DNA from: Chitinophagia bacterium | GTDB taxonomy: Bacteria > Bacteroidota > Bacteroidia > Chitinophagales > Chitinophagaceae | Length of the DNA stretch: 9,953 nucleotides | Assembly (NCBI GenBank): GCA_010027295.1 | Contig: RGVM01000050.1 | Location: 1-9,953, forward strand | Reading direction: 5' to 3' | Translations under genes and position numbers: made by a program | Part shown: positions 1-6,940 of the stretch, piece by piece | Position numbering within the stretch: the first letter of the stretch is position 1 | Layout: every line of letters begins with the position of its first letter | The notes under the pieces: model-generated | Seen by the model: the letters and a program-made list of their open reading frames with translations, nothing else | Databases searched by the model: none | What the model was told of the DNA's origin: nothing

Positions 1-52
1 CCTTACAGCTACGGGGATAGCGCCGGGATGTGTACCGGACTTCCCTTTTCAT
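1..52 (-). CDS. possible 5' end of an unidentified gene running off the left edge
   Basis: On the minus strand an ATG at 52-50 opens a frame of 17 codons with no stop (MKREVRYTSRRYPRSCK) that continues past the window. The other two minus frames close within the last bases. A Bacteroidota-type promoter pointing the same way lies at 89-120 and would give a leader of roughly 30 nt. A purine stretch (GGAAGG) sits almost against the ATG, too close to be a normal Shine-Dalgarno site; such sites are often dispensable in this phylum. The visible residues are very basic and show no signal peptide or known motif, so no function can be given. The call rests on the promoter and the open frame only. Confidence 0.3.
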   Translation of the reverse strand, partial: MKREVRYTSRRYPRSCK

Positions 53-88
53 GCCTTCCGCGGGCGCGGTCGGCAACCGGATGGGCGG

Positions 89-120
89 CAAAGGTGGGCA
101 GATGGGGGGATGCTTGCAAA
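89..120 (-). promoter_or_regulatory. leftward Bacteroidota-type promoter
   Basis: Read on the minus strand, a TTTG (120-117) is followed after exactly 20 bases by CACCTTTG (96-89). This matches the Bacteroidota primary sigma-factor consensus TTTG, 19-21 bp, TAnnTTTG with one mismatch (the first T of the -7 box). Transcription would start near position 82 and run toward the left edge, divergent from the permease gene. Confidence 0.5.
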
Positions 121-392
121 AAAAATTCCTGACAGTCGCGGGACGGGGTCGTGGAAAAGACAAGGGTGGGAGATGCGAGGGGCTTGTCAGGGCCAATGGA
201 ACTGTATACCCAGCTTCGGTCTCCAATCCATGTCCATTTCTGGAATGGCACAAAGAGAAGGGGATATGCAATCCCCCTCCGATTGGGTGCCGGGTTCAGA
301 TGCTTCCTTCCGATGCCCATACCCCCGGAAATCGATACTTTCCAACCCGGCAGCGGACATCCGGGGGTTGTTCGGCCGGCAAACAGCAGCGT
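121..392 (+). other. gene-free leader of the permease gene, rich in potential RNA structure
   Basis: I see no convincing gene here on either strand. Open frames cross it, but their composition is not protein-like and the long minus-strand one (9-644) is largely antisense to the permease. The stretch holds several inverted repeats: CCATT/AATGG (234-238 with 244-248), GGGGAT/ATCCCC around a 5-base loop (260-265 with 271-276), GGAAA/TTTCC (327-331 with 339-343), and two interlocking 9-bp pairs described as a separate feature. CCAATC at 223-228 can also pair with GATTGG at 281-286, enclosing the first two hairpins like a three-way junction. No clear forward promoter is visible; TACTTTCC at 336-343 is a poor match to TAnnTTTG with no -33 element. 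I do not recognise a known riboswitch or tRNA. Confidence 0.4.
288..368 (+). promoter_or_regulatory. candidate pseudoknot or two-state RNA switch upstream of the permease
   Basis: Two perfect 9-bp complementary pairs interlock. TGCCGGGTT (288-296) pairs with AACCCGGCA (344-352), and ACCCCCGGA (321-329) pairs with TCCGGGGGT (360-368). The 5' arm of the second lies inside the loop of the first, so the order is the H-type pseudoknot order, with loops of 24, 14 and 7 nt. A smaller hairpin (327-331 with 339-343) competes with the second helix, so a switch between alternative folds is also possible. The last paired base is 24 nt before the permease ATG, close enough to influence ribosome access. 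Function is inference; it requires that transcription starts upstream of 288. Confidence 0.3.
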
Positions 393-1751
393 ATGCAAGA
401 CAATGCGAGGAACCAGCTCTCCCGATTCGATCTGACAATGATCGTCATCGGGCTCGTCATCGGGATGGGCATCTTCCGGACGGCCTCTGATGCCGCCAGG
501 GCCTCGGGCACGCCCGGCGTCTTCTTCACGGCCTGGCTGGCGGGTGGCGTCATCGCACTCTGCGGGGCCCTGACCTATGCCGAGATCGGTTCCCGGCTGC
601 CCGTGACGGGTGGCTATTATAAGATCTTCGCCACGGCCTACCATCCCTCGGTGGCCTTCGCCGTCAACTGCATCATCCTTGTCTCCAACGCGGCCTCCCT
701 GTCGGCCGTAGCGCTCATAGGTAGCGAATACCTCGTCGAGGCCGTCGCCGGAAAGCCCGTCGGCGACCTCGGCAAGTCGCTCATCGCCATGGCCTCCATC
801 CTTGTCTTCTACGTCGTGAACCTGCTGGGACTGCGCATGAGCTCCCGTACGCAGAACGTGCTCATGAGCGTCAAGATTGGGATGATCCTGGTCCTGATCC
901 TTGCGCTCTTCCTGCCGCAGACGGGCGGGGCACCCCCGCAGTCCGTCACCGCCACCGCGCCCGGCGACTGGGGTGGAACCGTCACCGCCTTCGGCAGCGC
1001 CCTCGTGGCCGTCTGCTTCACCTACGGCGGCTACCAGCAGACCATCAACTTCGGGGGCGACGTCCGCGACCCGCGCAGGACCATGCCCAGGGGCATCCTC
1101 ACCGGCATCCTCGTGGTAATCGCACTCTACCTGAGCGTCAGCTACTCCTATTACAAAATCATCGGCTTCGAGGAGCTCAAGACCACCCGCGGCATCGCCG
1201 CCATCGTGGCGGGCAGGGCCTTCGGCGAGACGGGCCGGCTGCTATTCTCGCTCCTCCTCTTCCTCGCCGTGCTCGCCTATGTCAACGTCATACTCATGAG
1301 CAACCCCCGTGTGATGTACGCCATGAGCCTCGACGGCATCCTGCCCAGGTCCTTCGCCCGGAAGGACGGGAAACGGGACGTGCTGACCGTCAGCCTCACC
1401 GTCTACGCCCTCATGAGCATCGGCATCCTCTTCTTCCTCGACACCTTCGACAAGATCCTGGGCTTCAGCATCTTCCTCGACTGCATCGGCATGGCCTTCT
1501 CAGCCGCAACCCTCTTCATCCTGCGCCGCCGCGGCGTCGGCCGCTCCGATGCCGGGCTCTTCTCCATGCGCCTCTACCCGCTCCTGCCCGTCGTCTTCAT
1601 ATCGGCCTATGTGTTCGTGGCCTGGTCGATCGCCCGTGAAACCCCCCGGACCGCCCTCACGGCTGTGGGCGTGCTGGCCGCCTTCGTCGTACTCTACTTC
1701 CTGACACGACGCAGGGATGCCACAAACCCTTCCGGATCCGGCCACCTGTGA
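393..1751 (+). CDS. APC-family amino-acid permease
   Basis: An inner-membrane secondary transporter of the amino acid-polyamine-organocation superfamily, 452 residues, a normal length for the family, with about twelve hydrophobic segments. Segment 1 carries GMGIF (residues 24-28), the local form of the GSGIF substrate-binding loop of the LeuT fold. The segment FTYGGYQQTINFGGDV then DPRRTMPRG (about 209-234) matches the conserved region of APC exchangers after TM6, where residues resembling E(V/I)KNPRRxxPRA are usual. The start at 393 was chosen because FDLTMIVIGLVIG follows within a dozen residues, as in relatives; the frame is open much further upstream, but that part is not protein-like. 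No Shine-Dalgarno is evident. The substrate cannot be told from sequence; a neutral or basic amino acid is likely. It ends 80 bp before the TolC gene, which has its own promoter, so the two need not be co-transcribed. Confidence 0.88.
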   Translation: MQDNARNQLSRFDLTMIVIGLVIGMGIFRTASDAARASGTPGVFFTAWLAGGVIALCGALTYAEIGSRLPVTGGYYKIFATAYHPSVAFAVNCIILVSNAASLSAVALIGSEYLVEAVAGKPVGDLGKSLIAMASILVFYVVNLLGLRMSSRTQNVLMSVKIGMILVLILALFLPQTGGAPPQSVTATAPGDWGGTVTAFGSALVAVCFTYGGYQQTINFGGDVRDPRRTMPRGILTGILVVIALYLSVSYSYYKIIGFEELKTTRGIAAIVAGRAFGETGRLLFSLLLFLAVLAYVNVILMSNPRVMYAMSLDGILPRSFARKDGKRDVLTVSLTVYALMSIGILFFLDTFDKILGFSIFLDCIGMAFSAATLFILRRRGVGRSDAGLFSMRLYPLLPVVFISAYVFVAWSIARETPRTALTAVGVLAAFVVLYFLTRRRDATNPSGSGHL

Positions 1752-1759
1752 GATGTGAT

Positions 1760-1790
1760 TTTGCCGAACTCTCAAAACACCTGAACTTTG
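1760..1790 (+). promoter_or_regulatory. promoter of the TolC-family gene
   Basis: TTTG (1760-1763), a 19-base spacer, then GAACTTTG (1783-1790) fit the Bacteroidota consensus TTTG, 19-21 bp, TAnnTTTG with one mismatch. Transcription should start near 1797, giving a leader of about 35 nt before the ATG at 1832. That leader contains a small inverted repeat, GTGGC (1803-1807) with GCCAC (1817-1821). The promoter lies in the gap after the permease stop codon, which supports the start chosen for the TolC gene over the in-frame GTG at 1748, which would lie upstream of the promoter. Confidence 0.6.
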
Positions 1791-1831
1791 CGTTCCGCCA
1801 AAGTGGCCAACGACAAGCCACGGGGAACCAT

Positions 1832-3304
1832 ATGCGAACCAAGAGCTGCCCGCAGGCCATCCTTCTCGCCATCCTCCTGACGACCAGCGTTGCCACGAAG
1901 TCACAGACCGACCCCGGCCTGTGGGACCTCCGTCGCTGCGTAGAATACGCCGTCCGAAATAGCATCTCCGTGCGTCAGACGGAGCTGGACGCCCGCACGG
2001 TCGAGGTCACATTATGGCAGAGCGAACAGCAGCGCATCCCCACCCTCGCCGGCAACCTCAACCACGGCCTCTCCTTCGGCCGTACACTCGACAGGACCAC
2101 CAACATCTTCGTCTCACGATCGGCCATGTTCGAGCAGGTATCGCTGCAGTCGAACGCCCTGCTGTACAATTTCCGCAGCCTCCGCTACCAGATAGATGCC
2201 AACCGCCTGAACGCCGAGGCGGCCCAGGCCACGGTCGAAAGGGCCCGCAACGACATCGCCCTCAACGTCGCCAACCAGTACCTGCGCGCCCTCCTCAGCC
2301 ACGAGCAGGTCGAGCTCAGCCGGATCGTGCTCCGCCAGACGCGCTCCCAGCTGGCCAACACCCGCAAGCTCGTGGAGGCCGGCACCCTCCCCGAACTCAA
2401 CGCCGCCGAGCTGGAGGCCACCGAGGCGCGCGACAGCGCCACCCTGGTGCAGACGAGGGCGCAGCTACAGCTCGACATCCTCGGCCTCAAGAACCTCCTC
2501 ACCCTTCCCGCCGACGCGCCCTTCGAGATCGCCATACCCGCCGTCGCTGACATCCCCGTCGAGAACATCCTCGAACAGGACCCCCAGGCCATCTATCTGC
2601 TGGCACTCTCCAACCAGCCCCAGATCAAGGGCAACGCGCTCCGCGCCGGCGCCGCCGAACGGCAGCTGCAGGCGACCCTCAGCCGACGACTGCCCTCGAT
2701 CAGCGCCTTCGCCCAACTCAACTCCAACTTCAACCAGTTCCTGCAGAAGACGACCGGCTACACCCTCGCCGGGGAGGCTCAGACCGGCGCCTACGTCAAG
2801 TCGGGCACCACCGTGCTGCCCGTCTATTCGCCGCAATTCTCGATGCAGACCTCGCGCAAGTCGTTCGGCGAGCTGTGGAACGGATGGGGCAAGCAGCTGT
2901 CGGACCAGTTCGGCCAGGGCATCGGCTTCAACATCAGCGTCCCCATCCTCAACGGCGGACAGAATAAGGCTAACATCGAGCGCGCCCGGATCGACGTGCG
3001 CCGCCAGGCACTGGTGATGGAGCAGGACAGCCTGAGGCTCAAGCAGGACATCTACACCGCCCACCAGTCGGCCCTCGGCGCCTTCCAGACCCTGCAGGCC
3101 CGCGCCAAGGCCGTGCAGACGGCCGAGCGCTCCTTCGAGCTGGCCACGCGTCGCTTCGAGCTGGGCGTCATGCAGACGATCGAATGGCTCACCATACAGA
3201 ACAACCTCACCCGCGCACGCATCGACAGACTCGTCGCGCAGTACGACTTCGTCTTCCGGATGAAGGTGCTGGAATTCTACAAGGGACGCGGCATCCGCCT
3301 CTGA
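1832..3304 (+). CDS. TolC-family outer-membrane efflux protein
   Basis: A 490-residue outer-membrane channel subunit of tripartite efflux or secretion systems. It begins with a signal peptide (residues 1 to about 24: MRTKSC, then a hydrophobic AILLAILL stretch ending near VATKSQ) without a lipobox cysteine. The mature start WDLRRCVEYAVRNSISVRQ is the classic opening helix of the OEP family. Two OEP-type halves follow: long alpha-helical segments rich in Ala, Gln, Arg and Glu (about 120-220 and 385-460) and regions that would form the beta-barrel strands, including LSFGRTLDRTTN (about 75-86) and GIGFNISVPILNGGQNK (about 364-380), where the VPILNGG motif is typical of the second half. Length fits the family. 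The adaptor gene starts 37 bp downstream on the same strand, so the two are probably one operon. The exported substrate is unknown. Confidence 0.92.
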   Translation: MRTKSCPQAILLAILLTTSVATKSQTDPGLWDLRRCVEYAVRNSISVRQTELDARTVEVTLWQSEQQRIPTLAGNLNHGLSFGRTLDRTTNIFVSRSAMFEQVSLQSNALLYNFRSLRYQIDANRLNAEAAQATVERARNDIALNVANQYLRALLSHEQVELSRIVLRQTRSQLANTRKLVEAGTLPELNAAELEATEARDSATLVQTRAQLQLDILGLKNLLTLPADAPFEIAIPAVADIPVENILEQDPQAIYLLALSNQPQIKGNALRAGAAERQLQATLSRRLPSISAFAQLNSNFNQFLQKTTGYTLAGEAQTGAYVKSGTTVLPVYSPQFSMQTSRKSFGELWNGWGKQLSDQFGQGIGFNISVPILNGGQNKANIERARIDVRRQALVMEQDSLRLKQDIYTAHQSALGAFQTLQARAKAVQTAERSFELATRRFELGVMQTIEWLTIQNNLTRARIDRLVAQYDFVFRMKVLEFYKGRGIRL

Positions 3305-3341
3305 GGCGCGCATCCGCCGAAAGCCTGATAAACTCGAACAC

Positions 3342-3437
3342 ATGGACAAGAAATGGATATGGGCCCTGGTGGTACTCGTGGTCGCCATCGGCACCCTTTT
3401 TGGACTGAAGATGGCAGGTGTCATCGGCAAGGATGAC
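3342..3437 (+). pseudogene. membrane-anchor start of the adaptor gene, out of frame with the rest
   Basis: An ATG at 3342, 37 bp after the TolC stop, encodes MDKKWIWALVVLVVAIG and onwards to VIGKDD: charged residues, one transmembrane helix, then a short Gly/Lys/Asp linker. This is how periplasmic adaptors of the HlyD/MacA type normally begin in Bacteroidota. After about 3437 the same frame turns into Arg/Gly/His/Gln-rich nonsense, while the adaptor body continues in the +1 frame. The anchor and body therefore belong to one gene that is shifted by one base here. The anchor frame happens to stay open to 5765 and joins gpsA in frame, so an unshifted ribosome would make a nonsense-GpsA fusion. 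Confidence 0.7.
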
Positions 3438-4701
3438 GTCCTATCGCAATATCACGGAGGTCGTCACCGCCAGCGGGAAGGTCTATCCCGAAGTGGAGGT
3501 CAAGATCAGTCCCGACGTCTCGGGCGAGATCGTCGAGCTCACCGTGATGGAGGGCGACAGCGTGCGCAAGGGCCAGCTGCTGGCGCGCGTCTATGCCGAC
3601 ATCCTGGCCACGCAGCGCGACCAGGCGGCCGCCATCGTCAACCAGCAGGAGGCGCAGGTGGGCAACGCCACCGCCAACCTCGAGGCTGTAAGGGCCCGGC
3701 TCGCACAGGCCGAACGCCAGTACGAGCGGCAGCGACAGCTCTTCCAGGAGAAGGTCATCTCGCGCCTCGAGTTCGAGCAGGCCGAGAACGCGTTCCTGAC
3801 GGCGAAGGCCGACGTCAACGCATCCCTCAAGTCGATACAGAGCACCAAGGCCGCGGTGGCCAGCGCCCGCGCCAGCCTGCAGCGCACCGACAAGGACCTC
3901 GGCCGCACCAGCGTACTCGCCCCCATGGACGGCGTCGTCTCCCTCCTCAACGTCAAGAAGGGCGAACGCGTCGTGGGCAACTCCATGATGGCCGGCACCG
4001 AGATGATGCGCATCGCAGACCTCCGCGTCATCGAGGTCCGCGTCGACGTCGGCGAGAACGACATCCCCAAGGTGAGCTATGGCGACACCGCCGTCGTGGA
4101 AGTGGATGCCTACAACGACCGCAAGTTCAAGGGCATCGTCACCCAGATCTCGAGCACCAACCGCGGCGCCGGCGGAACGGTCGCCACGGCCGCCACCGAC
4201 GTAACCAACTACGAGGTGCGCATCCGGCTGCTGCCGCAGAGCTATGCCGACCTGATCGATCCGGCCCGCCCCAAGAGCTTTCCCTTCCGGCCCGGCATGA
4301 GCGCCAGCGCCGACATACAGACCGATACCCATGTCAGGGTCCTCTCGGTCCCCCTCAATGCCGTCACCACCCGCGACAGGTACGACACCGCCCTCGTCGC
4401 CGAGGAGTCATCGAAGAAGAAGGAGGCCAAGCCTGCAACTTCCGGCACTGCAAACAACGAGGCGCTTGGCAAGCCCGAGGATATGATCGAAGTCGTCTTT
4501 GTCCTCCAGGCCGACGGCACTGTGCGCCGCGTGCCCGTCCGCACCTCCATCCAGGACATCAGCCATATCGAGATCCTCTCCGGCCTGAAGGAAGGCGAGG
4601 AGGTCGTGACGGGCCCGTACACGACCGTCAGCAAGACGCTGCGCAACGGCATGAAGGTGAAGGTCGTTTCCAAAGAGGAGCTCTTCGAGGCCAAGAAATA
4701 G
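3433..4701 (+). CDS. HlyD/MacA-type periplasmic adaptor (membrane fusion protein), frameshifted at its N-terminus
   Basis: Bridges an inner-membrane transporter to a TolC channel in tripartite efflux. Numbered from the ATG at 3433 (422 residues), domains run in the usual order: N-terminal beta strand and first lipoyl half (about 10-48, TASGKVYPEVEVKISPDVSG then MEGDSVRKGQ), an Ala/Gln/Glu-rich coiled-coil hairpin (about 50-155), second lipoyl half (about 158-182, with APMDG at 163-167), beta-barrel domain (about 185-300), a variable Lys/Glu-rich insert (about 320-345), and a C-terminal membrane-proximal domain ending SKEELFEAKK. Taken alone this frame lacks the membrane anchor, which is encoded just upstream in another frame at 3342-3437; a TGA at 3406-3408 closes this frame upstream, so only GTG 3418 or ATG 3433 could start it. 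The adaptor pairs with the TolC gene; no pump gene follows, as gpsA begins 26 bp later. Confidence 0.88.
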   Translation: MTSYRNITEVVTASGKVYPEVEVKISPDVSGEIVELTVMEGDSVRKGQLLARVYADILATQRDQAAAIVNQQEAQVGNATANLEAVRARLAQAERQYERQRQLFQEKVISRLEFEQAENAFLTAKADVNASLKSIQSTKAAVASARASLQRTDKDLGRTSVLAPMDGVVSLLNVKKGERVVGNSMMAGTEMMRIADLRVIEVRVDVGENDIPKVSYGDTAVVEVDAYNDRKFKGIVTQISSTNRGAGGTVATAATDVTNYEVRIRLLPQSYADLIDPARPKSFPFRPGMSASADIQTDTHVRVLSVPLNAVTTRDRYDTALVAEESSKKKEAKPATSGTANNEALGKPEDMIEVVFVLQADGTVRRVPVRTSIQDISHIEILSGLKEGEEVVTGPYTTVSKTLRNGMKVKVVSKEELFEAKK

Positions 4702-4727
4702 GCTCCGGCCGTTTCAATCGTCAGTCC

Positions 4728-5765
4728 ATGAGGTTCGGCATCATCGGCAGCGGCAGTTGGGGCACAGCCCTGGTGAAGATCCTCACGGAGGGTGGCCGCC
4801 AGGTCGCCTGGCGCGTGCGCAACGAGCGCGTGTCCGCACATATCCGCACGCGTGGCCACAACCCCCATTACCTCAGCTCGGTCACTTTCGACAACCGACT
4901 CCTGACGCTGTACACAGACGTGGCGGAGGTCGTCAGGAATGCAGATGTCGTTTTGATGGCCGTCCCCTCTGCCCATGTGGGGGAGGCGCTCACCGGGCTC
5001 GAGGCCGCCGACCTGCAGGGCCGCAGGGTCCTCTCTGCCATGAAGGGCATCGTACCGGAACGGAACCTGCTCCTCAACGAATATCTCGGTGAACGCTTCG
5101 GACTCCCGCTGGAGGACTACCATACCGTCATGGGGCCCTGCCATGCGGAGGAGGTGGCCGCCGAGAAGCTCTCATACCTCACCTTCTCGGGCATTGACGC
5201 CGCGGCCACCGAGGCCATCGCCTCGGCCTTCCGCACTCCCTATGTGAACTGCATCGTGAACGGCGACGTATATGGCGTGCAGTTCGCGGCGGTGCTTAAG
5301 AACATCTACGCCCTCGGGGCGGGCATCGCGCACGGACTGGAGTACGGCGACAACTTCCTGAGCGTGCTCATCGCCAACTGCGCCGATGAGATGGCCGGCT
5401 TCCTCCGTCGTGCGGGTGTGCCCAACATAGAGGTGGGCGTGCACGACCGGGAGGCCGACCAGCACCACCGCAAGTCACCCAACTATGCCGCCTCCGTCTA
5501 CCTCGGCGATCTGCTCGTGACCTGCTACTCACCCTACAGCCGCAACCGCATGTTCGGCACCATGATCGGCCGCGGTTGTTCCGTCCAGGCCGCCCGCATC
5601 GAGCTCAACATGGTGGCCGAAGGACTGACGGCCAGCCGCTGCATCTTCGAGGTCAACCGTCGCCTGGGTGCCGAGATCCCGATCGCCGAGGCGGTATACC
5701 GCATCCTCTGGGAGGGTGTTCCCGCTGCCGAGGGGATGCGCCAGGTCGAGGATGTGCTCGTGTGA
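4728..5765 (+). CDS. gpsA: NAD(P)H-dependent glycerol-3-phosphate dehydrogenase
   Basis: A cytosolic enzyme reducing dihydroxyacetone phosphate to sn-glycerol 3-phosphate, the backbone for phospholipids. At 345 residues its length is normal for GpsA. The Rossmann nucleotide-binding loop GIIGSGSWGTAL is at residues 4-15. Further conserved blocks are VLMAVPSAHV, SAMKGI, GPCHAEEV (136-143), VLKNIYALGAGIAHGL with the catalytic lysine at 191, GDN at 207-209, SRNRMFG at 271-277 (phosphate binding), and the C-terminal EGLTA and PIAEAVYRIL segments. The ATG at 4728 places the glycine loop directly at the N-terminus, as expected; the frame is open upstream only because it coincides with a stop-free wrong frame of the adaptor gene. 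It lies 26 bp after the adaptor stop with no clear promoter between, so it may be read through from the TolC promoter. It converges on hemW with 14 bp between stop codons. Confidence 0.95.
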   Translation: MRFGIIGSGSWGTALVKILTEGGRQVAWRVRNERVSAHIRTRGHNPHYLSSVTFDNRLLTLYTDVAEVVRNADVVLMAVPSAHVGEALTGLEAADLQGRRVLSAMKGIVPERNLLLNEYLGERFGLPLEDYHTVMGPCHAEEVAAEKLSYLTFSGIDAAATEAIASAFRTPYVNCIVNGDVYGVQFAAVLKNIYALGAGIAHGLEYGDNFLSVLIANCADEMAGFLRRAGVPNIEVGVHDREADQHHRKSPNYAASVYLGDLLVTCYSPYSRNRMFGTMIGRGCSVQAARIELNMVAEGLTASRCIFEVNRRLGAEIPIAEAVYRILWEGVPAAEGMRQVEDVLV

Positions 5766-5779
5766 ACCCGTCCGTCCCT

Positions 5780-6928
5780 TCAGCGAAACAGTTCCGCGGC
5801 GATGCCGTCGGCGAAGAGCCTTCCCTCCCGGCTGAGGCGGATGCGGTCCTGCGCAAGAAGGGCCATCCCCGAGTCCACCTGCCTTGCGACGCCATTCCGT
5901 AGCCTGTCGGCCTCCCCCGTCCCCCAGGCCTGCGCCACATGTCCGAGGTCGATGCCCTCCATGGTCCGGAGGGCGGTCATGACGTACTCGTTGAGGCGCT
6001 GCTCCCGGGTGAGCGTCTCGGCCTCGAAGGGGATGGTGCCCTCACGGATGGCTTCGATATAGGCCGCGTTGGAGGATATGTTCCATCGCCGGTGGGTTCC
6101 GTCGAAGGAATGCGCCGACGGGCCGAAGCCGAAATAGGGGATGCCCTTCCAGTAGGCGCTGTTGTGCCGGCTTCGGCGGCCGGGCAGGCAGAAGTTGGAG
6201 ATCTCGTAGGCCTCATAGCCCGCCGCGGCGCTTCTTTCGAGGAGCATGAGGTATTGCTCGGCCTGCCGTTCCGGGTCGGGAGACGCCTTCTTCTTCCGGC
6301 GGACCATGACGTCGAGCGGGGTGCCCGCCTCCACGGTGAGGGCGTAGCAGGAGAGGTGAGGGACGCCCAGTGCGAGGGCGATGTCGAGGTTCGCGCCCCA
6401 GGCTTCGGTGGCGAGGCCGGGCGACCCGAAGATCAGGTCGATGGAGATGTCGGAGAAGCCGGCCGCCTGTGCCGCCTCGACGGCGCCGAGGGCCTGCCGG
6501 GCGTCGTGGGAGCGGTTCATCCAGATGAGGTCCTCGTCGCGGAACGACTGGATGCCGATGCTGAGCCGGCCGATGCCGACGGCCTTCCATTCGGAGAGCC
6601 TGCCTGCGTCTATGTCGTCGGGGTTCGCCTCCAAGGTGACTTCGGCGCCGGGGGCGATGGGAAGGATGGAGGCGACGCCTGCCAGCAGTCTTTCGATGTC
6701 GGACGTCGGCAGGAGGGAGGGAGTGCCCCCGCCGAAGTAGACCGTCTCGGCAACATGGCCCCCGGTGCCCGGCGTCAGGGCCATCTCCTGCAATATCGCT
6801 CCCACCATGCCGTTTCGGAGGGTGGTGGATGTCGAAAAATGGAAATCGCAGTAATGGCAGGCCTTCCGGCAGAAGGGCACGTGGATGTAGACGCCGCAGG
6901 GTCGGGCCGGCATTGGGTCTGGCTGCAT
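5780..6928 (-). CDS. hemW: HemW-type radical SAM protein (heme chaperone, once called coproporphyrinogen III oxidase-like)
   Basis: A 382-residue cytosolic radical S-adenosylmethionine protein. The N-terminus has VYIHVPFC and the iron-sulfur motif CxxxCxxC at Cys20, Cys24 and Cys27 (CRKACHYC). GGGTPS (66-71) is the SAM-binding segment, followed by EANPDD, GRLSIGIQSF, DLIFGSPG, YALTVEAGTPL and YEISNF, all standard HemW blocks, and the C-terminal HemW domain with RLNEYVMTALRTMEGIDL. Characterised HemW proteins bind heme and are thought to deliver it to respiratory enzymes, rather than oxidise coproporphyrinogen. The ATG at 6928 was chosen; a second ATG at 6913 would shorten it by five residues, and an in-frame upstream extension to 7264 is antisense to the Omp85 gene and not protein-like. 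The gene faces the Omp85 gene with 12 bp between start codons. Confidence 0.93.
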   Translation of the reverse strand: MQPDPMPARPCGVYIHVPFCRKACHYCDFHFSTSTTLRNGMVGAILQEMALTPGTGGHVAETVYFGGGTPSLLPTSDIERLLAGVASILPIAPGAEVTLEANPDDIDAGRLSEWKAVGIGRLSIGIQSFRDEDLIWMNRSHDARQALGAVEAAQAAGFSDISIDLIFGSPGLATEAWGANLDIALALGVPHLSCYALTVEAGTPLDVMVRRKKKASPDPERQAEQYLMLLERSAAAGYEAYEISNFCLPGRRSRHNSAYWKGIPYFGFGPSAHSFDGTHRRWNISSNAAYIEAIREGTIPFEAETLTREQRLNEYVMTALRTMEGIDLGHVAQAWGTGEADRLRNGVARQVDSGMALLAQDRIRLSREGRLFADGIAAELFR

Positions 6929-6935
6929 AGTTTTG
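6928..6935 (+). promoter_or_regulatory. -7 box of the Omp85-family gene
   Basis: TAGTTTTG matches the Bacteroidota -7 consensus TAnnTTTG at all six fixed positions, and its first base is also the first base of the hemW start codon on the other strand. No good -33 TTTG is found 19-21 bases upstream. The expected transcription start (about 6940-6942) falls on the ATG at 6941, so the message would be leaderless or start from the ATG at 6962. Confidence 0.45.
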
Positions 6936-6940
6936 CCGGG

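Noticed and set aside
260..276. GGGGAT/ATCCCC hairpin as an intrinsic terminator
   Set aside because: Six-base stem with no T-run on the plus strand, and no gene on the minus strand that would end there.
9..644. Minus-strand open frame of 211 codons across the permease leader
   Set aside because: Its first third is antisense to the permease and it has no recognisable motif. It reads through the predicted leftward promoter.
1748..1831. GTG at 1748 as start of the TolC gene, overlapping the permease stop
   Set aside because: It would add 28 residues before a good signal peptide and would start upstream of the promoter at 1760-1790.
2465..4332. Long minus-strand open frames opposite the TolC and adaptor genes
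   Set aside because: Low-complexity Gly/Leu/Val/Asp/Arg composition mirroring GC-rich codons of the real genes; no promoter or conserved motif.
3342..5765. Single 807-codon open frame joining the adaptor anchor, an Arg/Gly/His-rich middle and GpsA
   Set aside because: The middle 420 or so codons are the wrong frame of the adaptor gene, which has clear lipoyl and barrel motifs in the +1 frame. The frame is open only because stop codons are rare in this GC-rich DNA.
5766..5779. Terminator between the convergent gpsA and hemW stops
   Set aside because: Only 14 bp, no hairpin and no T-run on either strand.
5939..6940. Plus-strand upstream extension of the Omp85 frame by 334 codons
   Set aside because: It is antisense to hemW, and the signal peptide at 6941 marks the real start.
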